Shown here in pieces: positions 43,065-53,463 of a DNA stretch of 64,000 nt. Below the pieces are notes generated by a model that saw only the letters and a list, made by a program, of their open reading frames with translations, did no database searches and was not told the origin of the DNA. The translations under genes were made by a program, and so were the position numbers. Origin of the DNA: Actinomycetospora sp. NBRC 106378 (GTDB lineage: Bacteria; Actinomycetota; Actinomycetes; Mycobacteriales; Pseudonocardiaceae); contig NZ_BSTT01000013.1 in NCBI RefSeq assembly GCF_030269685.1, positions 62,001-126,000 of the forward strand, written 5' to 3'. The number at the start of each line of letters is the position of its first letter. Position 1 is the stretch's first letter.

Positions 43065-46000
43065 GTGTCTCCCGCTGCTCTGTCCGAACTCACCGCGGTC
43101 GTGCTCGCCGATCCCGGCCTGCGCGAGGTCGTCGACGCCGCCGGCCGCGACGCCGCCGTCGAGGGGCCCACCGCGCTGCGGCCCCTGCTCGGCGCCGCGC
43201 TGGCGTCCGGGGCGCGGCGGACCGTGCTCCTCGTCTGCGCCACCGAGCGCGAGGCGGACGAGCTGGCCACCGCGGTCGGCGACCTGATCGGGCCGGACGT
43301 CGTCGCCTACCTGCCCAGCTGGGAGACGCTGCCGCACGAGCGGCTGTCCCCGCGGGCGGACACGGTCGGGCGCCGCGTCGACATCCTGCGGCGCCTGGCC
43401 CACCCGGGCGAGCGCCCGCTGCGCGTCGTCACCACCGCCACGCGCTCGCTGATCCAGCCGCTCGTGCCGGGCCTGGGCGACCTCGAGCCCGTGGTGCTCC
43501 GTGAGGGCGTCGAGATCGAGCTGGGCGAGCTGTCCGAGCGCCTGGTCGGCCTCGCGTACGCGCGCGTCGAGATGGTCGAGAAGCGCGGCGAGTTCGCCGT
43601 GCGCGGCGGCATCGTCGACCTCTTCCCGCCGACCGCCGAGTCCCCGGTGCGCATCGAGTTCTGGGGCGACGAGGTCTCCGAGATGCGCTGCTTCTCGGTG
43701 GCCGACCAGCGGTCGCTGCCCGATCGCGAGGACGGCTCCGGCCGTCCCACCGAGGTCGTCGCCCCGCCGTGCCGCGAGCTGCTGCTCACCCCCGAGGTCC
43801 GCGGGCGTGCCGCGGAGCTGCACACCGTGCACGGCAACGACGCCGCGCTCGGCGAGCTGCTCGGCAAGGTCGCCGCGGGCATCCCCACCGAGGGCATGGA
43901 GTCCCTCATCCCGGCGCTGCTGCCCGGCGAGCTGCGGCTGCTGCCCGAGTTCCTTCCCGACGACTCCTCGGTCGTCATCTGCCACCCGGAGCGGGTGGCG
44001 CGCCGCGCAGCCGACCTCGTGCGCACCGGTCAGGAGTTCCTCGAGGCCAGCTGGCTCGTCGCGGCCGACTCCACCGACGGCCGCGCCCCGATCGACCTGG
44101 GCGCCTCCGCGTACCGCGACCTCGACGTCGTCCGGGCCAACACCCGCGAGGCCGGCCACCCGTGGTGGACCCTCTCGAGCCTCGCCACCGATCCCGATCT
44201 GGCGGACGACTCGGTCACGAGCGACGGCGTCCGCGTCCTGCGCACCGGGATCGCCGGCGTCGACTCCTACCGCGGCGACTGGGAGGAGGCCGCGGTCGAC
44301 CTGCGGGCCCACGCGGCCGCCGGGGGCGCCGCGCTCGTCGTCCTGCCCGCCGCGGGCACGGCCGAGCGCGCGGTCGAGCAGCTGCGCGAGTTCGTCGGCG
44401 AGGACGTGCCCGTCGTCGGCGGGGAGGCGGTCCCGCGGCCCGGCAGCATCGTCGTCACCCGCGGCCGTCTGGCCGACGGGTTCGTCGCTGAGGCGAGCCG
44501 CCTCGTCGTCGTGACCGAGGCCGACCTGACCGGTGCCCGCAGCACGGGCGGGGACGCGCCGACCAAGCGCGCCGCGGTCAAGCGCCGCAACGCGGTCGAC
44601 CCGCTGACCCTGCAGCCGGGCGACTTCGTGGTCCACGCCCAGCACGGCATCGGCAAGTTCGTCGAGATGACCCAGCGGACCACCGGCACGGGCAAGGCCG
44701 CGACCACCCGCGAGTACCTGGTGCTGGAGTACTCCAGCTCGAAGCGCGGGCAGGCATCCGACCGGCTGTTCGTACCCACCGACCAGCTCGACCAGATCAG
44801 CCGGTACGTGGGCGGCGAGCTGCCGACGCTGAACAAGCTGGGCGGCTCGGACTGGTCGAAGACGAAGTCGAAGGCCCGCAAGGCCGTCCGGGACATCGCC
44901 GCCTCGCTCGTCCAGCTCTACGCCGCCCGGCAGGCCGCGCCCGGCCACGCCTTCGCCCCGGACACCCCGTGGCAGCGCGAGATGGAGGACGCGTTCCCGT
45001 ACACCGAGACGCCCGACCAGGCGAGCGCGATCGACGAGGTCAAGTCCGACATGGAGAAGGCGGTCCCGATGGACCGCGTCATCTCCGGCGACGTCGGCTA
45101 CGGCAAGACCGAGATCGCGGTGCGCGCGGCGTTCAAGGCGGTGCAGGACGGCAAGCAGGTCGCGGTCCTCGTCCCGACGACGCTGCTGGCCCAGCAGCAC
45201 CTGCAGACGTTCACCGACCGGATGCGCAACTTCCCGGTGACGGTCCGCGGTCTCTCCCGGTTCACGCCGAACAAGGAGGCCGACCAGACCATCAAGGGGC
45301 TGGCGGACGGTGCGGTCGACGTCGTCGTCGGCACCCACCGCCTGCTGCAGACCGGGATCACGTGGAAGGACCTCGGGCTCGTCGTCATCGACGAGGAGCA
45401 GCGCTTCGGCGTCGAGCACAAGGAGCACATCACGGGGCTGCGCGCCCACGTCGACATGCTCTCGATGTCGGCCACGCCGATCCCGCGCACGCTGGAGATG
45501 AGCCTCGCCGGCATCCGCGAGATGTCGACGATCCTCACCCCGCCCGAGGAGCGGCACCCGACACTGACCTACGTCGGCGCCTACGACGACAAGCAGGTCG
45601 CGGCCGCGATCCGGCGCGAGCTGCTGCGCGACGGGCAGGTCTTCTACATCCACAACCGGGTGTCCTCGATCGACGACAGCGCCGCGAAGCTGCGCCGGCT
45701 CGTCCCCGAGGCGCGCATCGCCACCGCGCACGGCCAGATGGCCGAGGAGCGGCTCGAGCGCACGGTCAACGAGTTCTGGGAGCGCGAGCACGACGTGCTC
45801 GTCTGCACCACGATCGTCGAGAACGGCCTCGACATCTCCAACGCGAACACGCTGATCGTGGAGCGCTCGGACACCCTCGGGCTCTCCCAGCTCCACCAGC
45901 TGCGGGGCCGCGTCGGCCGTGGGCGCGAACGGGGCTACGCCTACTTCCTCTACCCGAACGACAAACCGCTGACCGAGACGTCGCACGAGCGCCTCGCGAC

Positions 46001-46727
46001 GATCGCGCAGCACTCGGAGCTGGGTGCGGGCACGGCGGTCGCGATGAAGGACCTCGAGATCCGCGGCGCCGGCAACATCCTGGGCGCCGAGCAGTCCGGC
46101 CACATCGCGGGCGTCGGGTTCGACCTCTACGTGCGGCTGGTCGGCGAGGCGGTCGAGGCGTTCAAGAAGCACACCGACGCCGCGGGCGACGACGACGAGC
46201 CGCTGGCCGAGGTCCGCGTCGACCTGCCGATCGACGCGCACGTGCCGCACGACTACGTCGACACCGAGCGGCTGCGCCTCGACGTCTACCGCAAGATCGC
46301 CGAGGCGGGCGACGCCGCGGCGCTCGACGCGGTGAAGGAGGAGCTGGTCGACCGGTACGGCGAGCCGCCGGTGCCGGTGACCAACCTGCTCGCGGTCGCC
46401 GCGTTCCGGCAGGCGTGCCGCCGCTACGGCATCACCGAGGTGTCGGGGCAGGGCAACCAGATCCGGTTCGCCCCGGTCGACCTGCCCGAGTCCGCCCAGA
46501 TGCGGCTCAAGCGGCTCCACCCGCGCGCCCAGCTCAAGGCGGCCTCGCAGACGCTGTCGCTGCCGAAGCCGACCGAGGGCTCGTCGGGCGCGGGCGGACA
46601 GAAGGGCCCGGTGAAGATGGGCGCCCCGCCGCTGCGCGACCTCGAGCTCCTCGCCTGGTGCGAGCAGCTGTTCGTCGCGCTCTACGGCGAGCGACCCGCC
46701 GCCGCGAAGGTCCCCGCCGGCGTGTAG
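43065..46727 (+). CDS. mfd: Transcription-repair coupling factor Mfd
   Basis: 1220 residues, full length. Order: UvrB-like N-terminal part ([20 protein letters not shown]), RNA-polymerase-interacting domain ([18 protein letters not shown]), SF2 translocase with Walker [18 protein letters not shown] (from about 675), [22 protein letters not shown] and QLRGRVGRG, and the C-terminal TRCF domain. It removes stalled RNA polymerase at lesions and recruits UvrA. The GTG at 43065 has CAGGAG upstream. First gene of the conserved block running to ppx. Confidence 0.96.
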   Translation: MSPAALSELTAVVLADPGLREVVDAAGRDAAVEGPTALRPLLGAALASGARRTVLLVCATEREADELATAVGDLIGPDVVAYLPSWETLPHERLSPRADTVGRRVDILRRLAHPGERPLRVVTTATRSLIQPLVPGLGDLEPVVLREGVEIELGELSERLVGLAYARVEMVEKRGEFAVRGGIVDLFPPTAESPVRIEFWGDEVSEMRCFSVADQRSLPDREDGSGRPTEVVAPPCRELLLTPEVRGRAAELHTVHGNDAALGELLGKVAAGIPTEGMESLIPALLPGELRLLPEFLPDDSSVVICHPERVARRAADLVRTGQEFLEASWLVAADSTDGRAPIDLGASAYRDLDVVRANTREAGHPWWTLSSLATDPDLADDSVTSDGVRVLRTGIAGVDSYRGDWEEAAVDLRAHAAAGGAALVVLPAAGTAERAVEQLREFVGEDVPVVGGEAVPRPGSIVVTRGRLADGFVAEASRLVVVTEADLTGARSTGGDAPTKRAAVKRRNAVDPLTLQPGDFVVHAQHGIGKFVEMTQRTTGTGKAATTREYLVLEYSSSKRGQASDRLFVPTDQLDQISRYVGGELPTLNKLGGSDWSKTKSKARKAVRDIAASLVQLYAARQAAPGHAFAPDTPWQREMEDAFPYTETPDQASAIDEVKSDMEKAVPMDRVISGDVGYGKTEIAVRAAFKAVQDGKQVAVLVPTTLLAQQHLQTFTDRMRNFPVTVRGLSRFTPNKEADQTIKGLADGAVDVVVGTHRLLQTGITWKDLGLVVIDEEQRFGVEHKEHITGLRAHVDMLSMSATPIPRTLEMSLAGIREMSTILTPPEERHPTLTYVGAYDDKQVAAAIRRELLRDGQVFYIHNRVSSIDDSAAKLRRLVPEARIATAHGQMAEERLERTVNEFWEREHDVLVCTTIVENGLDISNANTLIVERSDTLGLSQLHQLRGRVGRGRERGYAYFLYPNDKPLTETSHERLATIAQHSELGAGTAVAMKDLEIRGAGNILGAEQSGHIAGVGFDLYVRLVGEAVEAFKKHTDAAGDDDEPLAEVRVDLPIDAHVPHDYVDTERLRLDVYRKIAEAGDAAALDAVKEELVDRYGEPPVPVTNLLAVAAFRQACRRYGITEVSGQGNQIRFAPVDLPESAQMRLKRLHPRAQLKAASQTLSLPKPTEGSSGAGGQKGPVKMGAPPLRDLELLAWCEQLFVALYGERPAAAKVPAGV

Positions 46728-46749
46728 GCCCGCCGGGCTCGTCGCGAGG

Positions 46750-46800
46750 GTGACGTCAGACAGGGTCCGGAGCGTCGGGGCCTGCCTGGTGTATGTCTCG
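46750..46800. repeat. 51-bp palindromic repeat, copy 2, behind mfd
   Basis: Starts 23 bp after the mfd stop and matches, without gaps, the minus strand of the element inside oxidoreductase 2 (38 of 51). The hairpin core is CAGACAGGGTCCG with CGGGGCCTGCCTG. Here it would serve as a two-way terminator between mfd and the convergent small gene. Confidence 0.75.
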
Positions 46801-46823
46801 CGGGCGCGGGAGCGGCGGCCGGG

Positions 46824-47051
46824 TCAGGGCCCGCCCAGGAGGAGCAGGAACGCCGTCCCGGTGGTCTGCCCGTTGCCGCCGCCCGCGGTGCACGAGGCGC
46901 CGATGAACAGGATCACGGCGAGGATCACCAGCAGGGCGAGGAAGCCGCCGAGGATCGCCCCGACCGGCAGCCGTGTGCGGCCACCCGCCGGCTTCTCGTC
47001 GGTGGTCGGGCGCTTCTCGAACGGCGTGTCGGGACGGTCGTTGTCACTCAC
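46824..47051 (-). CDS. Small single-pass membrane protein, unknown function
   Basis: 75 residues from a GTG at 47051: a charged N-terminus (SDNDRPDTPFEKRPTTDEKP), one transmembrane helix (GAILGGFLALLVILAVILFIG) and a Gly/Thr-rich end with one Cys. I do not recognise a family. It stands between mfd and the asparaginase gene, divergent from the latter. Confidence 0.6.
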   Translation of the reverse strand: MSDNDRPDTPFEKRPTTDEKPAGGRTRLPVGAILGGFLALLVILAVILFIGASCTAGGGNGQTTGTAFLLLLGGP

Positions 47052-47109
47052 GGGCCGGGCTTCCCGTCTCCGGCCCGGTCGATACCCGCCCCCGGGAGTG
47101 ATGTCCGCC

Positions 47110-47115
47110 TAGGGT
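47110..47115 (+). promoter_or_regulatory. Probable -10 box of the asparaginase gene
   Basis: TAGGGT ends 8 bp before the GTG at 47124, consistent with a leaderless message. Confidence 0.5.
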
Positions 47116-47123
47116 GACGCGCC

Positions 47124-48080
47124 GTGACCCGACTCGCGCTCCTGGCCACCGGCGGCACCATCGCGACCCGCGCCACGGCCGACGGTCGGGCGGTGTCGGC
47201 CACGGCCGCGGACCTGCTCGGCGCGGCCCGCACCGACCTCGACGTCACGCCGGTCGACGCGGCCGGACGGCTCTCCTTCGCGGCGACGCTCGACGACCTC
47301 GCCGCCCTCGCCCGCACGGTGCGCGCGACGTGCGCGGACCACGACGGCGTCGTGCTCACCCACGGCACCGACACCCTCGAGGAGACCGCGGTGCTGCTCG
47401 CCCTCACCCACGACGGGCGGACACCGGTCTCGATCACCGGCGCCCAGCGGCCCTTCGACGACCCGGCCCCCGACGGCCCCGGCAACCTCGCCGCGGCCTT
47501 GCGCTGGGCCGCGCACGGTCGGCCCGGGGTCACCGTCACCTTCGCCGGTCAGGTGTTCCCGGCGGTCGGCGTCCGCAAGGTCGACGCCGAGGCGCTCACC
47601 GCCTTCGCCGCGCCCGGCCGGGGCCCGCTCGCGAACGTCGACGCCCACCACGTCCGCGAGCACGCCGTCGCCCCGCCGGCGGCGCTGGCCGACCCGCCCC
47701 CGACCCTTCCGCGCGTCGACGTCGTCGCGCAGTACGTCGGTGCCGACGACCACGCGATCACCGCGGCCGCCGACGCCGGGGCGCGGGGCGTCGTCATCGC
47801 CGCGTTCGGGGCGGGCAACGCGACCCCACCCGTCGTCGGGAAGGCGAAGGAGCTGCTGGAGCGGGGGATCCCGGTGGCGGTGGCAAGCCGCACCGGGTCG
47901 GGGCCCGTCGCCGGGCTGTACGCGGGTGGGGGAGCCGAGCTGGCCCGGGCCGGCGCGCTGTTCGCCGGGGACCTGTCGCCGTGGCAGACGCGGCTGCTGC
48001 TCGCCGTCGCGCTCACCGCGCACCCGGACGACCCGATCGGGGCGGCCCGGGAGTGGCTGGCGCGCGTCGGGGTCGCGTGA
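47124..48080 (+). CDS. ansA: L-asparaginase, type I/II family
   Basis: 318 residues. Both catalytic Thr motifs are present: LLATGGTIAT (T12) and LTHGTDTLEETA, plus ITGAQRPFDDPAPDGPGN. It hydrolyses asparagine to aspartate and ammonia. No signal peptide, so cytoplasmic. A -10 box ends 8 bp before the GTG. It contains CCCGTCGTCGGGAA at 47829-47842. Confidence 0.9.
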   Translation: MTRLALLATGGTIATRATADGRAVSATAADLLGAARTDLDVTPVDAAGRLSFAATLDDLAALARTVRATCADHDGVVLTHGTDTLEETAVLLALTHDGRTPVSITGAQRPFDDPAPDGPGNLAAALRWAAHGRPGVTVTFAGQVFPAVGVRKVDAEALTAFAAPGRGPLANVDAHHVREHAVAPPAALADPPPTLPRVDVVAQYVGADDHAITAAADAGARGVVIAAFGAGNATPPVVGKAKELLERGIPVAVASRTGSGPVAGLYAGGGAELARAGALFAGDLSPWQTRLLLAVALTAHPDDPIGAAREWLARVGVA

Positions 48081-48099
48081 CCATGAGAAGGTGTCGCCC

Positions 48100-49107
48100 G
48101 TGCTGCGCCGGATCGTCCTCGCACTGGTCGCGCTGACCGCCCTGACCGCGTGCTCCACCGCCAACGGACCCCAGGTGGGTGCCGGGACGGCGGCCGTCGT
48201 CGGGAACATGACCATCTCCTCGGACCTGGTCGACCAGCGGCTCCGGACCGCGGCCCCGACGCTGGCACAGGCGTTGGACCAGCAGGCGCAGCAGGAGGGC
48301 CGGCAGAGCTCCGGGCTCGACGCGACCACGCTCGCCGACCAGAGCCGCGAGCTGCTGACCACCGCGATCCTCCACGACGTCATCACCGAGGCGAGTCGGC
48401 GCGAGGGCGTCGTCGTGGACCCCGCGGAGGTGGAGCAGCGCGTCGCGGCGGCCGGGGGAGAGCAGGCCGCGGCGGCCGCGGGCTACGACCTCGACACCCT
48501 GCGCCAGCTCATCGGTGATCAGCTCGCGGTCGCCGAGATCGGCCGCCGGCAGTTCGACCGGCTGCAGGTGACCGTCGACGTCGGCACCTTCGCCGACAAG
48601 ACCACCGCCGAGCGCGCCGCGGCCCAGCTCGCCGCCGACCCCGGTCCCGGCCCGCTCGCCACGCTCCCCGCCGAGGCCCGCATCCTCGACACGACGCTGC
48701 GGCCGGGCACCACCCAGGGCGGCCAGGTCCGCACCGCGTCGTCGCTGCTCTTCGGCCTGCCCGGTCGCACCGTGAGCATCTCCGCCCCGCAGCAGGACTC
48801 CACCCCGGGCGCGCCGAAGCCGGACCCGACCACCCAGCCCTGGACCGTCGTCCGCGTCCGCGACCGCTCCCTGAACGCCCCGGCGCCGACCGGCTCGACC
48901 GTGCCGGCGGCCCTCGTCGACACCCGCACGATGATCCAGTTCGGGCTGCGCGCGATCCAACCGGTCGCCGCGGAGATCGGGGTGCAGGTCAACCCGCGCT
49001 ACGGGACGTGGGACCCGACGCAGGTGCGCGTCGTCGCCCCGCCGTCGGCCGCCGGTGCCATCGTCCCGCTCGCCCCGACCGTGACGTTCGCCCCCACCGC
49101 CCCGTGA
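48100..49107 (+). CDS. SurA N-terminal-domain-like lipoprotein
   Basis: 335 residues. A signal peptide ends in the lipobox LTAC (about residue 18); the mature part has the SurA-type pattern VVGNMTISSDLVDQRL, SRELLTTAILHDVITEASRREG, YDLDTLRQLIGDQLAVAEIG, but no recognisable rotamase motif. It is probably a surface chaperone. The GTG at 48100 is 8 bp after GAGAAGG; a GTG at 48091 is an alternative. The stop overlaps mazG (GTGA). Confidence 0.82.
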   Translation: MLRRIVLALVALTALTACSTANGPQVGAGTAAVVGNMTISSDLVDQRLRTAAPTLAQALDQQAQQEGRQSSGLDATTLADQSRELLTTAILHDVITEASRREGVVVDPAEVEQRVAAAGGEQAAAAAGYDLDTLRQLIGDQLAVAEIGRRQFDRLQVTVDVGTFADKTTAERAAAQLAADPGPGPLATLPAEARILDTTLRPGTTQGGQVRTASSLLFGLPGRTVSISAPQQDSTPGAPKPDPTTQPWTVVRVRDRSLNAPAPTGSTVPAALVDTRTMIQFGLRAIQPVAAEIGVQVNPRYGTWDPTQVRVVAPPSAAGAIVPLAPTVTFAPTAP

Positions 49108-50024
49108 CGCTCCCCGCCGACCACGAGCCGATCACCGTCCCCGTCGACCCCCGGCTCGGCGCGGTCCTGCCGGCGGGCGCGGTCCGGCTCGTCGCCGCCG
49201 CCCCCGCGGTGCTGCTCGACCCGTCCCTGCCGGAGCCGGTCGCGGCACGCTTCGCCGCGGACCTCGGTGCCGTCCCCGTTCCCGACGCCGGGTCGGCGCC
49301 GGCGGGCGCGGTCGTCCTCGTCCCCGTGGCGGACCCGCAGGCGCCGGCCGGCGCCGAGCTGCTCACCGCGGTCGCCGTCATGGACCGGCTCCGCTCACCC
49401 GGCGGCTGCCCGTGGGACGCCGAGCAGACCCACGAGAGCCTCCTGCGCTACCTCGTGGAGGAGACCTACGAGCTCTACGACGCGCTCGCCGCGGGCGACG
49501 TGGCCGCCAGCCGGGAGGAGCTCGGTGACGTGCTGCTCCAGGTGCTCTTCCACGCCCGGGTGGCGGCGGAGGCCGAGGGATACGACGTCGACGACGTGGC
49601 GGCCGAGCTGGTGGCCAAGCTCGTCGGCCGGCATCCGCACGTGTTCGCGGACGGCGAGTCGGTGGCCACCGCGAGCGACCAGGACCGCCGCTGGGAGGAG
49701 CTCAAGGCCACCGAGAAGCAGCGGGAGTCGATCCTCGACGGGGTGGCCCAGGCCCAGCCCGCCGCCGCCCTGCTCGCGAAGTACGTCAGCCGGGCGAAGC
49801 GGGCCGGTGTCCCGCCTGACCTGCTCGCCGCGGCCGTGCCCGAGGGTGTGCCCGCCGCGGTGGCGACCGCCTACCTGGCGGGAGGTGACCCCGAGGGCGA
49901 GCTGCGGGCTGCGGCGACCGCACTGGGGGTCCACCTGCGCGCCACTGAGGCCAGGCTGCGCGAAGCGGGCCTCCCGAGCGGGGCTGCGGTGGACGGATCG
50001 ACCTGGCGCCAGCACTGGCAGTGA
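49104..50024 (+). CDS. mazG: Nucleoside triphosphate pyrophosphohydrolase MazG
   Basis: 306 residues. One MazG domain is clear: CPWDAEQTHESLLRYLVEETYELYDAL, then EELGDVLLQVLFHARVAAEA (the E-E...E-D metal site) and GRHPHVF. It cleaves non-canonical NTPs to NMP. The first 95 residues lack a recognised domain. The GTG at 49104 lies in the stop of the lipoprotein gene. mazG next to mfd and eno matches the mycobacterial order. Confidence 0.92.
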   Translation: MTLPADHEPITVPVDPRLGAVLPAGAVRLVAAAPAVLLDPSLPEPVAARFAADLGAVPVPDAGSAPAGAVVLVPVADPQAPAGAELLTAVAVMDRLRSPGGCPWDAEQTHESLLRYLVEETYELYDALAAGDVAASREELGDVLLQVLFHARVAAEAEGYDVDDVAAELVAKLVGRHPHVFADGESVATASDQDRRWEELKATEKQRESILDGVAQAQPAAALLAKYVSRAKRAGVPPDLLAAAVPEGVPAAVATAYLAGGDPEGELRAAATALGVHLRATEARLREAGLPSGAAVDGSTWRQHWQ

Positions 50025-50104
50025 CTGTTTTGCCCGATTCCTCCCAGGCGTAGCCCGTCCAGGCGACAGATTGTGTCGCATTGAGTCGCGGGATGGCTTG
50101 ACGA

Positions 50105-50123
50105 CGAGGTGAGGCAAACCTAA
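50105..50123. promoter_or_regulatory. Iron box (IdeR/DmdR-type) upstream of efeUOB
   Basis: CGAGGTGAGGCAAACCTAA matches the 19-bp iron-box consensus TTAGGTTAGGCTAACCTAA at 15 positions by my count. It lies 59 bp before the efeU start, where an iron-loaded DtxR-family repressor would block transcription. Confidence 0.75.
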
Positions 50124-50181
50124 GACTTCCCGGCGGCGTGGGCGGCTTCTCCGGCCGCGCGAGAGACCGGGAGGCGTGGCG

Positions 50182-51021
50182 GTGCTGGCGACGTTCGTGA
50201 TCGGACTCCGTGAGGGTCTGGAGGCCGCACTCATCGTCGGCATCGTCGGCGGCTTCCTGCGCCGCCGGGGTGACCGCGCCGCCCTGCGCCCGATGTGGGC
50301 GGGTGTCGCGCTCGCGGTGCTGATCTGCATCGCGGTCGCCGTGGTGCTCGAGGCGGTGTCGGCGGACCTGCCGCAGCAGGAGCAGGAGGGTCTCGAGACG
50401 GTCATCGGGCTCGTCGCCGTCGCGATGATCACCTACATGATCGTGTGGATGCGCAAGCACGCGCGGTCGATGCGCGGCGAGCTCGAGGCCGCGGCGGAGT
50501 CCGCACTCGCGAAGGGCTCGACGTGGGCCCTCGTCGGGATGGCCTTCCTCGCGGTGCTGCGCGAGGGCTTCGAGACCACGGTCTTCCTGCTCGCCGCGTT
50601 CGGGTCCTCCACCAGCCCGGTCGCCGCCGGTGGGGGTGCCCTGCTCGGCATCCTCATCGCGATCGGGCTCGGGTACGGCATCTACCGCGGCGCGGTGCAC
50701 ATCGACCTCGCCCGGTTCTTCACCGTCACCGCCGTGTTCCTGGTGCTGGTCGCCGCCGGTCTGCTCGTCAGCGCCGTGCACACCGCCCACGAGGCCACGT
50801 GGGTGAACGTCTGGCAGGAGCCGGTCGCCGACCTCTCGGCGATCGTGCAGCCGGGCACCCCGATCGCCTCGCTGCTGACCGGCGTCCTCGGTATCCAGCC
50901 GGAACCCACCCTGATCGAGACCGTGGTCTGGGTGCTCTACCTCGTGCCGATGCTGATCTTCGTGCTGTGGCCGACGCGCCGCCCGGCGGGCTCCCGGACC
51001 GCCGCCCCGGCCGCCGCCTGA
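50182..51021 (+). CDS. efeU: Ferrous/ferric iron permease EfeU (FTR1 family)
   Basis: 279 residues, about seven transmembrane helices, with both REXXE iron motifs: GLREGLEAALIVG near the N-terminus and VLREGFETTVFLLAAFG in the middle. It imports iron with EfeO and EfeB. The GTG at 50182 has GGGAGG (50169-50174) at a proper distance and matches the family start; a GTG six bases upstream is too close. An iron box precedes it. Confidence 0.93.
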   Translation: MLATFVIGLREGLEAALIVGIVGGFLRRRGDRAALRPMWAGVALAVLICIAVAVVLEAVSADLPQQEQEGLETVIGLVAVAMITYMIVWMRKHARSMRGELEAAAESALAKGSTWALVGMAFLAVLREGFETTVFLLAAFGSSTSPVAAGGGALLGILIAIGLGYGIYRGAVHIDLARFFTVTAVFLVLVAAGLLVSAVHTAHEATWVNVWQEPVADLSAIVQPGTPIASLLTGVLGIQPEPTLIETVVWVLYLVPMLIFVLWPTRRPAGSRTAAPAAA

Positions 51022-51055
51022 GTCCTCCCTCCCGTCGTCGAGAAAGGCCCGTCCC

Positions 51056-52207
51056 GTGCCCCGTCCTGCCCTCCGCACCCTGGCTGCGGCCGGTGCGTTC
51101 GTCGTCGTCGCCGGCCTCGCGGCCGCCTGCTCGTCCGGGGGGGACGACGCGCAGGGCGGCAGCGAGGCGAAGGTCGCGCTCGCCCTGTCCGACGCGGGGT
51201 GCGCCCCGAACCCGGCGAGCGTGCCCGCCGGGCCGGTCACCTTCACCGTCACCAACTCGGGCACCGCGAAGGTCACCGAGGGCGAGATCCAGAAGGACAA
51301 CCGCATCCTGGGCGAGAAGGAGAACATCACCGAGGGCATCTCCGGCGACTTCTCGCTGCGCCTCGACCCGGGCACCTACACCGTGTACTGCCCGGGCGCG
51401 GCGCAGGACACCGCCGAGCTGACCGTGACCGGGCAGGGCGGGCAGTCCCAGGCGCCGGTCGACGCCTCGCTGGCGACCGCGACCGCGGGCTACAAGCAGT
51501 ACGTCGAGAACCAGGTCGCCGCGCTCGTGCCCGCCTCGAAGGCGTTCACCGACGCCGTCCGGGCCGGCGACGTGGCCCGCGCCCAGGCGCTCTACGCGCC
51601 GGCGCGCTACCACTACGAGACGATCGAGCCCGTCGCGGAGAGCTTCGGCGACCTCGACCCGGCGATCGACCTCCGCGAGCCCGACGTCGAGCCCGGGCAG
51701 GACTGGACCGGCTTCCACCGCATCGAGAAGTCGCTCTGGACCCAGAACACCGCCGCCGGGATGGCCCCGTACGCCGACAAGCTGGACGCCGACATCGCGA
51801 AGCTGCAGGCCCAGGTGGCCGGGGCCGAGTACCAGCCGGCCCAGCTCGCCAACGGTGCGAGCGAGCTGCTCACCGAGGTGTCGACCTCGAAGGTGACGGG
51901 GGAGGAGGACGCGTTCTCGCACACCGACCTCTCCGACTTCGACGCCAACATCGCCGGCGCGCAGCAGGCGTTCGAGCTGCTCAAGCCGTCCCTGCAGGCC
52001 AAGGATCCGGCCCTCGCCACCCAGCTGCAGGCGCGCTTCACCGGCATCACCGACGAGCTCACCCCGTTCCGTCGTGGTGAGTCCGCGCCCGGCATCCCGG
52101 CCTACGTCGACTACTCGACCGTGAGCGAGGAGCAGCGCCGCGTGCTCGCCGACCGGGTCAACGCGCTGGCCGAGCCGCTCTCCCAGGTGTCTGGGAAGGT
52201 GGCGTGA
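51056..52207 (+). CDS. efeO: Iron-uptake lipoprotein EfeO
   Basis: 383 residues. Lipobox LAAAC at the signal-peptide end, then a cupredoxin-like domain (about 35-120, PAGPVTFTVTNSGTAKVTEG ... TYTVYCPGA) and an imelysin/M75 domain with the metal motif HRIEK. It binds iron for EfeU. The GTG at 51056 has GAGAAAGG upstream. Its stop overlaps efeB (GTGA). Confidence 0.93.
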   Translation: MPRPALRTLAAAGAFVVVAGLAAACSSGGDDAQGGSEAKVALALSDAGCAPNPASVPAGPVTFTVTNSGTAKVTEGEIQKDNRILGEKENITEGISGDFSLRLDPGTYTVYCPGAAQDTAELTVTGQGGQSQAPVDASLATATAGYKQYVENQVAALVPASKAFTDAVRAGDVARAQALYAPARYHYETIEPVAESFGDLDPAIDLREPDVEPGQDWTGFHRIEKSLWTQNTAAGMAPYADKLDADIAKLQAQVAGAEYQPAQLANGASELLTEVSTSKVTGEEDAFSHTDLSDFDANIAGAQQAFELLKPSLQAKDPALATQLQARFTGITDELTPFRRGESAPGIPAYVDYSTVSEEQRRVLADRVNALAEPLSQVSGKVA

Positions 52208-53445
52208 CGCTCAGCAGACGTCGGTTCCTCGGCCGCGCCGGGCTGGTCGCCGCCGGCGCCGGCGCGGCCGGGGGCGTGCTCGCCGGCTGCTCCACCGACA
52301 CCGCGCCGCCGCCCGCGGTGGTGCCGTTCCGGGCCGACCACCAGGCCGGGATCGACACCGCCGCGCAGGACCGCCTGGCCTTCGCCGCGTTCGACGTGGT
52401 GCCCGGCTCGACACGGGCGGATCTCGTCGCCCTGCTCAGCACCTGGAGCGCCGCGGCCGAGGCGATGACCGCGGGCCGACCGGTCCCGGGGGAGAACGAC
52501 GACCAGAACTCCCCGCCCGCCGACACCGGCGAGGCGTTCGACCTGGCGCCGGGGAACCTCACGGTCACCGTCGGCTTCGGGCCCGGGCTCTTCGACGCCC
52601 GCTTCGGGCTGGGCGCGAAGCGGCCGGCCGAGCTGGCGGTGCTGCCGGCCCTGCCCGGGGACACCCTCGACCCGGCCATCTCCGGGGGCGACCTGTGCAT
52701 CCAGGCCTGCTCCGAGGACCCCCAGGTCGCGTTCCACGTCGTCCGCAACCTGGCGCGCCTCGGCCGCGGCACCGTCGTCACCCGGTGGACCCAGCTCGGC
52801 TTCGGGCGCACGTCGTCGACCTCCACCAGCCAGGTCACCGCCCGGAACCTCATGGGGTTCAAGGACGGCACGCGCAACCTCAAGGTCGAGGACCCGGCCG
52901 CCATGTCCCGCTCGGTGTGGGTCGATCCCGCCGACGTGCCGGACGCGGGCTGGCTGGCCGGCGGCTCCTACCTCGTGTCCCGCCGGATCCGGATGATCCT
53001 GGAGACCTGGGACCGGGACGTCCTCTCCGACCAGGAGGACGTGTTCGGGCGGGCCAAGGGGACCGGGGCGCCGTTGTCGGGGGGCGAGGAGTTCACCGCG
53101 CCGGACTTCCGCAAGACCCTCGCGACCGGGACCCCCGCGATCCCGCTCAACGCCCACATGCGGCTCGCCGCCCCGGAGAACAACGGGGGCACCGCGATCC
53201 TGCGCCGCTCCTACTCCTACACCGACGGCATCGATCAGACGACGGGCATGCTCGACGCCGGGCTGTTCTTCGTCGCGTTCATGCGCTCGCCCTCCCAGTT
53301 CGTCACGCTCCAGACGAAGCTGGGCGGGGGCGACGCGCTCAACGAGTACATCCGGCACACCTCGTCGGCCCTCTTCGCCTGCCCTCCGGGGGTGCGGGCG
53401 GGCGATCCGGGCGACTACTGGGGTCGCGCGCTGCTCGAGGGGTGA
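52204..53445 (+). CDS. efeB: Tat-exported dye-decolorizing peroxidase EfeB
   Basis: 413 residues. A twin-arginine signal (SRRRFLGRAGLVAAGAGAAG) leads to the DyP domain with MGFKDGTRN (GxxDG) and, later, the proximal-heme His in LNAHMRL. EfeB oxidises ferrous iron or releases iron from heme for EfeUO. The GTG at 52204 overlaps the efeO stop. A half copy of the 57-bp palindrome follows the stop. Confidence 0.94.
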   Translation: MTLSRRRFLGRAGLVAAGAGAAGGVLAGCSTDTAPPPAVVPFRADHQAGIDTAAQDRLAFAAFDVVPGSTRADLVALLSTWSAAAEAMTAGRPVPGENDDQNSPPADTGEAFDLAPGNLTVTVGFGPGLFDARFGLGAKRPAELAVLPALPGDTLDPAISGGDLCIQACSEDPQVAFHVVRNLARLGRGTVVTRWTQLGFGRTSSTSTSQVTARNLMGFKDGTRNLKVEDPAAMSRSVWVDPADVPDAGWLAGGSYLVSRRIRMILETWDRDVLSDQEDVFGRAKGTGAPLSGGEEFTAPDFRKTLATGTPAIPLNAHMRLAAPENNGGTAILRRSYSYTDGIDQTTGMLDAGLFFVAFMRSPSQFVTLQTKLGGGDALNEYIRHTSSALFACPPGVRAGDPGDYWGRALLEG

Positions 53446-53463
53446 GCCGCTCCCACACGCGGG

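Noticed and set aside
43047-46520. A 1157-codon open frame antisense to mfd, and other very long antisense frames such as 519-2723 and 3481-5556 on the minus strand
   Set aside because: Stop codons are rare in DNA this GC-rich. These frames have Arg/Pro/Gly-dominated, low-information translations and lie over genes with strong family motifs.
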